Shown: positions 43,501 to 55,500 of the stretch, one piece after another
Numbering within the stretch: the first letter of the stretch is position 1
Layout of the letters: every line of letters begins with the position of its first letter
Assembly: GCA_035578905.1 (NCBI GenBank)
Contig: JAQJVL010000005.1
Location: 1,046,347-1,110,346, forward strand
Source: Stictocephala bisonia
Taxonomy: Eukaryota > Arthropoda > Insecta > Hemiptera > Membracidae
Reading direction: 5' to 3'
Length of the DNA: 64,000 nt
The notes under the pieces: model-generated
Told to the model about the DNA's origin: nothing
Databases searched by the model: none
Seen by the model: the letters and a program-made list of their open reading frames with translations, nothing else
Made by a program: the position numbers and the translations under genes

Positions 43501-46500
43501 TTGCTCCAACTGTAACTTTAAAAGGTAATGTTTGGCGAAGTTTCTCAAATGCCGCTTCTATACTATCTCTGAGTTCACTGTTGTGGAGTATACTTTCTTC
43601 TTTAATGTACCCCCAAAAGAAAAAAATCATAGGGATAGGATCCTGTTGGATTGTTCAGTCACAACCATTCACGTACTTCATTGCTGAAGTGTAGGGAGAG
43701 CGCCGTCTTGTTGGTAAATTATCCCGTCTCTTTGAATAGTGTCAACATCATCTATGAAACCTGGGAGGTTGTGCTGAAGAAACTGCAAGTAACTTTCTCC
43801 TTTAAGATTTCTTAAAAAATGTGTCGTCTTATCAGCCGGATCTTTCCCTTGCAGCTTAAAGATTTTTTCTGCCCATAAATGCTAATTGTGGCTGTTAAAT
43901 AAGCCTTCTCTGGAAAACAAAGACTCGTAAGTCCACAATATACTTTTTTAAAGTTTTACTGATCAATATAACTATGTAATAGTCAGCAACAAAATTCAAC
44001 TCTAGGAGCAAATTCAGCTGGCTCTAATGCTTGAACTGAAGTGAAATGGTATGCATTAAGTTTATATCTGTGAAAATGTCCAAAACCCTCCACTTTGACT
44101 GACCAATTTCACAGGCAACCTGCCGGCTACTAGTTTCTGGATATTTTTAACAGTATCAAGAACCAAATCTTACACTCCTACATCATGAATAATATTGCCT
44201 ACCTCATTAGCAGTTTGAAACACAGTACCTCTTTCCTCTAGTCACTGGTGTAGCCACTTAAAAGCGGGCTAGCTTGATTTTCGGTGATCAGGGTATCAAT
44301 AAGCGTACTCTCTTCTAGCAGCAAACACATTGCCGATACAAAAACCGTACACAAAGTGCATGTCTGCATACTCACTGGTTGTAAACTCCATGGCAGCATA
44401 CAGTTGACTAATTTGAGCAGATAAATATAATGGGGGTAGATTCATGTGGTGTGGCACCTTAAAAAAACTTGATAAGGAATGAATGCATCATTCTGGCAAA
44501 GCATATGACAAAGGAATTGAATAATTAATAAGCATTCATCTGTCACTATCATCCACAAATTATTTAAAATTGCCTTATCTTTCATAATCTTTAATTATTT
44601 GTCAAAACACAATTACAAAACATGAAAATAAAAGTTCAGTGTTACTACTGATGTTTCAAAATTTTTAATTGACTATGTATTATAGTTTTTTGACTGCTAA
44701 AAGTGGGTCACCGAGTACTAAACCATAATCATGTGGTATATCACTTTAAAACTTATTAAATGGCAAAATTTTAAATGTAACTTGACCCCTTCTTGTTTAC
44801 AGATGTTATGAAAATAATTGGTTTAAATTATCTTTGATCTTTATTTAAACTTAGCAATGTTACATTTCTACTTGGTCTAAGGATCAATTTTATAATATGA
44901 CCATTTAAAATAGTAACTTTTTCAGATATAAAATTTAATGGAGAATCTGAGAATTATGTCATATTTGGTCATATGGTTTCGGGTTACCGAGGAATAACAA
45001 ATTTCTGTACAAAAACACTGGTTTTTCAGAAAAACTTAAATTAATTCATTTCCAAACCAATTTTGAGAGTAAGACTTTTATATGTACACCATTGCGTTAC
45101 ATTTACATTATATTATAACCCCTTAAAAAATTTCACACCATAAGCCAACCACCCTGTATGTCACAAAACAGTCATCAACACAGTAATTATAAGCAACCAT
45201 GTATGTCTACTGTACCCATATTATATTTTATTAGGAAAAATAGGACATCAGCAAACTTTCCTAGGACATAAGATCATGAACACAATAGTAAACAAACACA
45301 AGAATAACATATTTTTTCACAAATTTTCAGTACCACTGGCACTTGTGGCATGGCCACATTTGGGTTACTTAGAGTCAGAACCCCCCCCCCCCTTAGTTAG
45401 ATTATATACCCTCCCCTCCCTTAAAAAAATCATAAGTAAAACTTTAAGTTGTTATCATATTATTGAAATTAATATTGTATTTCTATTTACTTACATCAGA
45501 AATTTAAAACAGGTGTGTTATTTTTGTAAATAAACTAAATATGTTCCTTAGAATTCTGAATCTAAATATCAGCTGTTATACATGGACTCGTCTAGTCCAA
45601 ATGTCTAGAGCCCAGCCGTGATAAACGGACAAAAATACAGTGCTAGTTGCACGTTCTTTACTGTGCTTACAAAGTAGCTGAGTAGTCTGTTCCTGTGATG
45701 TTTGTTGTTGGACAACAATAAAGTGCTAGTTGCACATTCTTTACTGTGCGTACAAAGTAGATTGAGTAGTCTGTTCCCGTGATGTTTGTTGTTGACAACA
45801 ATAAAGTGCTAGTTGCACGTTCTTTACTGTGCGTACAAAGTAGATTAAGTAGTCTGTTCCTGTGATGTTTGTTGTTGGACAACAATAAAGTGCTAGTTGC
45901 ACGTTCTTTACTGTGCTTACAAAGTAGCTGAGTAGTCTGTTCCCACAATGTTTGTTGTTGGACAACAATAAAGTGCTAGTTGCACGTTCTTTACTGTGCG
46001 TACAAAGTAGATTGAGTAGTCTGTTCCCGTGATGTTTGTTGTTGGACAACAATAAAGTCCTAGTTGCACGTTCTTTACTGTGCGTACAAAGTAGATTGAG
46101 TAGTCTGTTCCGGTGATGTTTGTTGTTGGACAACAATAAAGTGCTAGTTGCACGTTCTTTACTGTGCTTACAAAGTAGCTGAGTAGTCTGTTCCCACAAT
46201 GTTTGTTGTTGGACAACAATAAAGTGCTAGTTGCACGTTCTTTACTGTGCGTACAAAGTAGATTGAGTAGTCTGTTCCCGTGATGTTTGTTGTTGGACAA
46301 CAATAAAGTGCTAGTTGCACGTTCTTTACTGTGCTTACAAAGTAGCTGAGTAGTCTGTTCCCACAATGTTTGTTGTTGGACAACAATAAAGTGCTAGTTG
46401 CACGTTCTTTACTGTGCGTACAAAGTAGATTGAGTAGTCTGTTCCCGTGATATTTGTTGTTGGACAACAATAAAGTGCTAGTTGCACGTTCTTTACTGAG

Positions 46501-49500
46501 CGTACAAAGTAGCTGAGTAATCTGTTCCCACAATGTTTGTTGTTGGACAACAATACAGTGCTAGTTGCACTTTCTTTACTGTGCTTACAAAGTAGCTGAG
46601 TAGTCTGTTCCCACAATGTTTGTTGTTGGACAACAATAAAGTGCTAGTTGCACGTTCTTTACTGTGCTTACAAAGTAGCTGAGTAGTCTGTTACCACAAT
46701 GTTTGTTGTTGGACAAAAATACAGTGCTAGTTGCACGTTCTTTACTGTGTGTACAAAGTAGATTGAGTAGTCTGTTCCCGTGATGTTTGTTGTTGGACAA
46801 AAATACAGTGCTAGTTGCACGTTCTTTACTGTGTGTACAAAGTAGATTGAGTAGTCTGTTCCCCTGATGTTTGTTGTTGCTGTTGAAAATTTAATCTGGC
46901 TGTAGTATTGCATTTGTTAATAGGACTTAAAAGTGTACAAATAATAATTGAAATCATTGAAAAAATGCACATGAAGGTTTTTGCACATACATTTAATTGA
47001 CAATTTATATTAAATTACATTTAGACTTGCAAGTGGCCTCTCCCACATATTTGTGGTTAATGCAAGTAGTCCTGGGGACAAATGATTGTAAACATATGCT
47101 ACATTAGCATAACAATTTAATTTTTATGTACCAAAAGACCAAGAAATTTAATTTAATAAATTCCTATAAAATATTTTGTTTGAGTAATTTTTCTCTAAAT
47201 TTATCAGTTAGCTAATGGAAAGGCTAGAAACATTTAAAACAGAATACCTGTGAGAGAATACTGAAGGTGAATAGTTAAGTTCATCTACATCACCATTGTA
47301 GCTTCTCACACGACTAGAGGCTGAATCAGGAGTGTGGTTCATAGGGTAAAGATTGGAAGTTGTGGCAGAACCACTGGACTCCGAACTTTCACTTGTATCT
47401 CGTCTGTAAGAAAGTGGCATTCCCCGCCGGGGCCTCACCGGGGCTGTTACAAACAACCAACTTAACAATTTAACAGACAAAACAAACAAATTATCATAGA
47501 AACTGCATCAGTGACTAACCAAAAACTATCTGTGGTCAGAGACATTAAGTTCACTTCGTAATGTAATTCAAAGAAGTGGCAAAATTATTATACAGTTATT
47601 TGGAGATCTGAATCATAGCAGGAAAAATTAAAATCACTGCCAACAAAGTAAACACTTACCTGCTTTCTCATCACTGATGGGCTCTTTTACGTCTAGTGCA
47701 AACTCAATAGATCGTGTTCCTGGACTCCGTTTATCAGCTTGTGAAACTTGCCATAAACTGAAAAAAATACAGAATCAATAATGTCTAATCAAAATTATTG
47801 AAGGCAAAGAAACTTTGTCAGTACAATAATTACAAAAATTAGTAAATGTTGATACTAATTTAGATGTCGTCTGTTACAGTAAAATTAATAAGATACTCAA
47901 TATTTGAAAAGTTATTGAGGGAGAAAAAAATTTCTTTTCACTAGGAGATTTTAACTTTTAACTTTATGTTAGTAATGATATCAATGTCATGTTTTTTAAT
48001 AACTTATTATAGTCATATAATTTTAATTATTTTTTAACTTCACCTATGAGAATTACAGCCACTTCTGTAAGTTGTCTGGATAATATTATTAGCAATGTAC
48101 CAAAGAGTGTAATTTCTCCTTTTAACATTTTTGAGGGGTTTCAGATCACAATTATATGCAAATTGTTAATGTTGATGAATCATCATTAAAAAATGTATAT
48201 AGTTTAGTTTGACTTGTATATAATTTTAATTGTTGATAGTTTATATTGATATCATTGTGCTGTTGATAGCACAATTGTTGTTCTTTTGGATAAATAAAGC
48301 ACTATGACTATAAAATTCATATCAACCATAAATTAAAATATAAATTTGATATATCAACAGGTTGTTTGGTAATAGTTTTTAGTAAAGTTGAACCCACAGT
48401 GAAAACTAGTTAAAATCCCAGGACTTTTTGGTTCCAACAAGGATACAAATAATTAAAACTTGTAAAATATAATTTTAAAATGCATATGTTATAATGTACA
48501 ATCAAACAAGAAAAACAATGGTGTGATTGGATTGTCCATAGGCCTCTTAGTTTCTTAGTAAACAACATTCAAACTCGGGTACACATAATTTCTGCACTGA
48601 CAGTAATTGTCTGCTTGCATTGAGAGCTTGCCAATCTAACTGCCAATGGATGACACACTTTTTATTTTTTCAGTCACTCCTTGTGCAAGTAATTCCCAGC
48701 AAACTTCGTAAAGAACAATATTAGTGGCACTATTGCTCCATTATTTATTTGAGCTAGCGGTAAACCAATAACAGCTTCTCAAGGAACTATTTCTTTCTTA
48801 AATAATATTATCATCTATCAAGGACCTTATAAGAAGTTAAATTCAAGTCATAAACCTTGACTGAGACTGGCTAGAAGTGGCTGGTTCTTCAATTCGTTTT
48901 GAGCGTGAAGCCAGTAGTCGAGAAGCTCGGTCATCGTCAGAACTAGATTCTTCTTCTGCTTCTGATGATTCTAAAAAAGATACAGTACTGTTTTTAAAAC
49001 TTTTTGATATGGAGAATGAAATTAACAAAACATCATTTCAATCATACTTTGCTTGGTTGGGAAATGGCAGGACATATCTTGCTTGGTTGGGAAATGGCAG
49101 GATATATCTTGCTTAGTTGGGAAATGGCTGGACTTATCTTGCTTTCAATTTAACAAATACATACTTTCAATCTTATGTAGTATAGTAGTAGAAATGTTAG
49201 TTCTAATATAAATAAAGTTAAAATGTGACACACTCAAATATACATGAAATATATATAGGAAATTTTTGTTCAGAAACCACATTTCCAATCAGTCTGCGTA
49301 TTAAGAATTTTCATTATATTCAATCAAATGATTAATTTTTGTATTTTGTTGCTGGTAAGAATAGAGTCAACATTACATTAGAACTCTCCATTCACTATTC
49401 CTTCATGTTGCCACACCGTTCTTAAATCACGAGACTGAAGCTCGTCGAGCCTTATAGGCACCCGCGGAAGAAGGGTTCTAATACATTTGCATTCAGTGTT

Positions 49501-52500
49501 TTGCACCCTGACTGGGATTCGAACCCAAGCCCTGCTGTCTCTATGGCCACAGGATACAAAGACTACACTAGGCTACTGAGGCTCTTTGAGAAATGGGTCG
49601 AAACCGAATCTACAAAAAGTTAGAGCTCTTTGTGGATAAATTTTGTACTGCAATTTTGTAGTATGTAGCTGTAGTTCTTCATTATGCCACTAGTTCTGCT
49701 CATAACAGGTAAAAATTATGTCTCCTAAAAAGTTTAACTGATTGTTTGGTTCATTTATTCACAGTTTAAACAATGCTAAACATAGGACACGCACAGCACT
49801 ATTATGGTCTCCAATGGGTTAAGAAGTAAAACTCTGGTCTGGCACCTCATAAAAACCATGACAGTTTATTTGCACATTCACGCCCACATAATACAGTGAT
49901 ATACATGTTCAGTTGTTATAAATAGGGTATTGTAATATGGAATTAGTAAAAATTACTTGCTAGTAATGTAAGTTAAGAACTTACTCATATTCATAGTGCG
50001 GGACCAAGTACTTTTTTCAAAACCTATTCTGCTTCCAAAATGAAATTTACTTTCATTGGGTGGCTTTTTTACTGGCAGGACATGTTTAGGAATTGCCTGA
50101 AACAAGTATAACATAATTTGTAAAAAAAAATCAAATAAGTACTGGATATTATAGTTTTCTTGCTCTGAAGTAGATAATAAATATAAGATACAACCAGAGC
50201 AATATTTCAGAAAGAATGCAATTTCCTACCTCCCTCTTAAAAACTATTGTTAAAGGGCTTGAGTCACTGTTTACTAGGAAGCCCAGACTGGCCCAGCCAT
50301 TTGTTGTATTTGTTTTGTTCCACCTCGCTTCGTTGCCTAGTAACCTAACCTTACTTGCCGCGTTGTTAGATTCGAGTTCTACGACATCTACCATATAGCT
50401 GAGCCCCCACCGGTGGGTGCGTACCGTTTCATGCTGTTCTTATAGACTAATACTTATAGTTATATTCCTGGTGCTTTGTGTTGAGTGTGTATATATTGTA
50501 TTACTGTCTGTACATATATTTCAATATTTTAATTATTGTGACTAAATTATTTGTGTGTATTTTGAAGATTATTTTACTGCCGAACTCTGGAAATTGTGTC
50601 GGGCTATATTTTGACTACTGAGGTATTTTACTGAGGTATTTTGACCACTGAGGTACTGAACTACCAAGTATTTTACATAAAAAAGGAGGTTTTGTACAAT
50701 AAAACGACATTTCAAGTGATTTTGTGTGGGTCAAACAACGGTGATCGAGCGTTATAAAATATTCTAAGCTTACATAATTGCTTGGCAGTTTTTATTCTAG
50801 TGTTATGGTTTAAAATATGTTCATTCATGTAAGTAGATTGATGGTTTCATTATGATTTATCAAACAAATAACTTGAAGTTGTTTGAGTGGAATTTTTACC
50901 ATGAAGTATATACTGAGTCATGTTATATTAAGGTTGAGTGTAAGAGGGGACTTTGATTGAGTGGAAGTCTTAAAATACAGTTGGCACAACGTAAATGAAG
51001 CTAGAGAAACTATTACTAACCATTTTTAGAATGTAAAATTTTAGCATTTTTTCTAATGTGTACTTGAGTCATTTATGGCTGATTGCAAAAATTCCTCATT
51101 CATTATAAGTGTTGAGATGGCATCCTAATTTTAATACTATTTACTCAAGGTTAATTGTTATATCAAAAACAAAAATGAGGTGTAAGGTATTGAGGGACTT
51201 TGTCAAAAAAGGTAACTTATATTTTCAGAACAGCACATGTTTTTACCCCGGACATCACCTCCAGTCTTGTAATCACCTGGTATACCAATATATTCAGCTA
51301 CATTGAGGGAATTGAATGTACATTTTAAGGTTGATCAAAAGAGAGTACACATCGTTTTTTGAGTAGAAGTCCTAAAGTGCACAAAAGGAATATTAAGGTT
51401 GTGTAGAAGTGAGGACATTGATTTTTGTAGTGAAATTCCTAAAGTACATACAGTGGACTCCCGGTAATCTAAAATAATTGGGACCAAACCCATTTCGGAT
51501 GACCAAATTTTTCGGATTAAATAGATTTTCTTAAAACTCTCTTTTAATGAAAAATTACATAAATAATATGCCTACCACTAGGTACAGTACTAAAGTTTTG
51601 AACGCAATAAGAACCTATAAAAAAGGAGATAATGAACCTTTTAATAGAAGAAAACATTCATCTGAAACATACGATCAAACACCGTTTTTCTAGACAAAAG
51701 GTTGGAGTCACTGGCAGAAATTGATCCCGGTAAAGCGCTACTGGATGCTGTTGCAGGCTACATAATCAGCTGACGAAAGACATGTGCATATTTCTAGCAT
51801 TCTCATGCTACCTCAGATAGGACTGTTCCAAATTCACACTGTCAGTTTTGCATCAACAGTTCAAACTCGTGGGTTCAATTATCTGAGTTTTGTTGTTACC
51901 ATACTGTACTCCTGCGTTCTATGTTTTAGTTGTGAACTTATTTTACTGTTATTATTTATACTATAGTATAAACATGAACAGCGGATAACCACATACAGGC
52001 GCTGAGGCTGCGTTTGATCTTGCACTACGCTACATAGAGTAACATCCTGCCGCAAACCCAGTGGATACCATGTTTTTGATACGCTGGTGTAATTTACTTT
52101 AAGGGAGAGTAAAGCAAAGAAATTTAACTGATTTTTTAATAACCAAAGTAAAATTTGAAAAGTTTATTAACTACTTGAAATAATATTTTCTTGTCATTTT
52201 TAGATATGTAAACTAGAAGTAGTGGTTCTTACAGTAACTACATTTTTATTTTCCCAAAATCTTATGCCAATTTCTGTTTCAGATTAAGTGGATTTTTGGA
52301 TTACAGAAGATCAGATTAGCGGGACTCTACTGTACTGAGTCAAGACATAATAAGGTTGAGTGGAAGAGAAGACATGTAGTTGTTTGAGTAGTTGTACGGT
52401 GTTTGTGGATGTATTTGTTTATGAATCGCTCTATTATTTAGGTTCATTATGAATAATCAGAGAGTCTGTCCTTCAAATTTCAATAGGGTTTTGTTCGATG

Positions 52501-55500
52501 ACGACTAATGTAACATTGGCATTAAGTGAAGTAGATAGAATTGTGAGTTACAGTGATGTGGAAAGGTTTAGTGACTATTATGAATGGAAGAAGAATATTT
52601 CTCGACCACTGAAATCATGATTTCATGATCATTGATTTGTTACAAGATGATAATGTTACTAATATTTACATTTATACCATATAAATGTAAATATTAGTAA
52701 TATAAATATAAGTAATATAAAAATAAGTAATGTAAGTATACAAAATGCAGGTATTAATAATACCTATTGATAAAAAGTGATAAACATTATTGCAACTAAA
52801 CTCACCCTAAAGCTAATTAATTTACTGAACCTATTATTTGGACAGACAATGCGTAAAACCCCAACCAAGATCATTTTATTTAGAAAAACAAATGAGCTTT
52901 TAGTTTATAGAAAAATACTTTTAAAATAATTAAAATGTTTTGAATGATAAGAAAAAATACCTTAAAAAACCAAGCACCAGATTTTTTCCACATTTCTCTG
53001 GTTTCAGCACAAATCTTACATCTCCAAATTACTTCTTTTCGAGGACCAGTCCCCGAAAAAGTTTCAACACCACACTTCTGACAAACAGTCTGGAACATAT
53101 AAATAGAAAACTTTAATCTCATATTCACAACATGTAGTTTTAAACAAACCAATTGAAATATTTAATCTACAGTGGAAATATTTAATATTTGAAAAGTGTT
53201 GTATTCTACAGGAAAGTGATAAAAATTAGTGACATTACATGAAAGTAATAAAAATTTCTCTCTAAATACAAGCAGTTTGGAAATGAAATAAATTGCTCCT
53301 TTCTTTCACTTTATAGGATTGTTTTGTTTCTAACAAGAGGTTATGTTTTGTTTGGAAAATCTTTCCTGGCATTTGGGTGGGGGGAGGGCTCTGATCCCCA
53401 GACCCACTCCCTCCCTCGCTGGCTATGGCCCTGATAGAAGAAACCAATATATATTACATTTGGATTGATTGCCGGCTATTTTCTATATCTAAGAAGTCTC
53501 AAGTACAAAACCCTTATGTAGTTCATAAAAATAAAAAAACAAAATTTTAAAACTATCAGCCATTATAAAGCTAATTACTAACGACGTAACACTCAACTGC
53601 ATGCTCTTCAAACAGATATATCTCCAGAGTAACAACACAATAGGTAGTAAATGACTTTATGTTTCACAGTCTGGGACATCACAATCCCATGATTGATATA
53701 CCATCATGGTCCATCTCAACTTACATGTATTGCAAATATCTATCAATCCAAGTTCAAAATCAATTCTGTCAAATCAAATCCTTCCAAGGAAAATTCAGTC
53801 CACCAGTTGTCTTTCTTGAATTATGAATCCTTGATTCTTGATCATGAATTGTTCAACCTTCTTTTGGCCATTTAAAATGAATACCGTGCTTTTCTATTTT
53901 ATACATTTTGTAGATAAAAGCTTTATAAAACATTTTCGTTTGATTTTTAATTTATTAACAAACTTTAAAAAAGTATAAAAGAGCTAAACAGTTCTAGAGT
54001 TGAAAAGTGGAACATCTATCGAGCTTAGTAATCTCAGTATATTATGACATATTACCCACCCGCCCATACACATACATGTACAGTGGTACTGACCCACCAC
54101 CCACCCATACACGTACAGTGGTATTGACCCTCCCGCCCACCCATACATGTACAGTGGTACTGACCCACCACCCACCCATACACGTACAGTGGTATTGACC
54201 CTCCTGTCCACCCATACACGTACAGTGGTACTGACCCTCCTGTCCACCCATACACGTACAGGGGTATTGACCCTCCTGTCCACCCATACACGTACAGTGG
54301 TACTGACCCTCCTGTCCACCCATACACGTACATGGGTACTGACCCTCCCGCCCACCCCTACATGTACAGTGGTGCTGACCCACCCGCCCATACACATACA
54401 TGTACAGTGGTACTGACCCACCACCCACCCATACATGTACAGTGGTATTGACCCACCCGCCTACTCATACACGTACAGTGGTACTGACCCACCCGCCCAC
54501 TCATACACGTACAGTGGTATTGACCCACCCGCCCACCCATACACGTATGGTGATGCTCAGGATAATGCTCAGTTGGTATTGGGAGAGAGGTTTATTGGTT
54601 TTAAATGGGAAGCTGTACGTTATTGAGTTGCTAGTACAGTAGTGGCGTGGTGGTTGTGCTAAATATAAGTAAACTCTCGTAGCTTACCATTTTGAGTCTT
54701 ACGTGAGAGGGGATAATGTTGCTCAAAACTAAAAACAAAGGAGAGAAGAATTACTATGAGCGTTCCACTAACTGACCTCATAATTAGCTGAAACTTAAAT
54801 GTTCACAACCATCTTCATATGAGGCATGTTTTAAAGTAAGTACCATTTTGGAATTCTGCCGTTGTAGCAATGCGGTCGGTGTTTAGCGCATGTACGCTGT
54901 TACGGTACCCCTATCTATTTGCAAGTCACAGCCACTCTTATTGATTCATTCGAAAGTGTTTAAGGTTGTTTTATAATGCTTCCTTCGATTGAAAACGCCA
55001 CCAATTGTGAAGTATAGGCTGTGATAGGTTTTGCTTAGTGCTTAAGATGAAAAAGCAGCTGACATTCACCATGAGATCTGTGAAGTTTATTGAGAGAATA
55101 AAATGAGTGATGGGATGGTACAGAAGTGGGTAAAAGCTTTTAAAGATGGCAAATCAAACACAAGAACTGATTCGATTATTTGGCTGGGAACAAATTGATC
55201 ATCCACTATACAGCCCTGATCTTGCACCCAGTGACTTCCATTTATTCTTGAACTTGAAGAAGCATCTGGTAAGTCAATGCCTCGAAGGCGCTGACAGTGT
55301 CAAAATGATCATGCTGCAGTGGTTGTCCAGTCAGGCGGTAGATTTCTTTGAGGAAGGTTTTCAAAAGCTGGTTGTACAATATGAAAAGTGCTTCAATATT
55401 GATGGTAATTAAGTTGAAAATTAGTTTAAAGAACAAGCTTTCATATTAAAATAACTGTGTTACTAAACATTAACTGGATTTTGTTTCATTCCAAAACGGT

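Noticed and set aside
45667..46913. Overlapping minus-strand frames of 70-152 codons
   Set aside because: Each is a different phase of the 83/84-bp minisatellite.
53984..54642. Frames of up to 150 codons rich in VRVWVDRR and HTRTVVLT
   Set aside because: Same minisatellite family; length divisible by three keeps frames open by chance.
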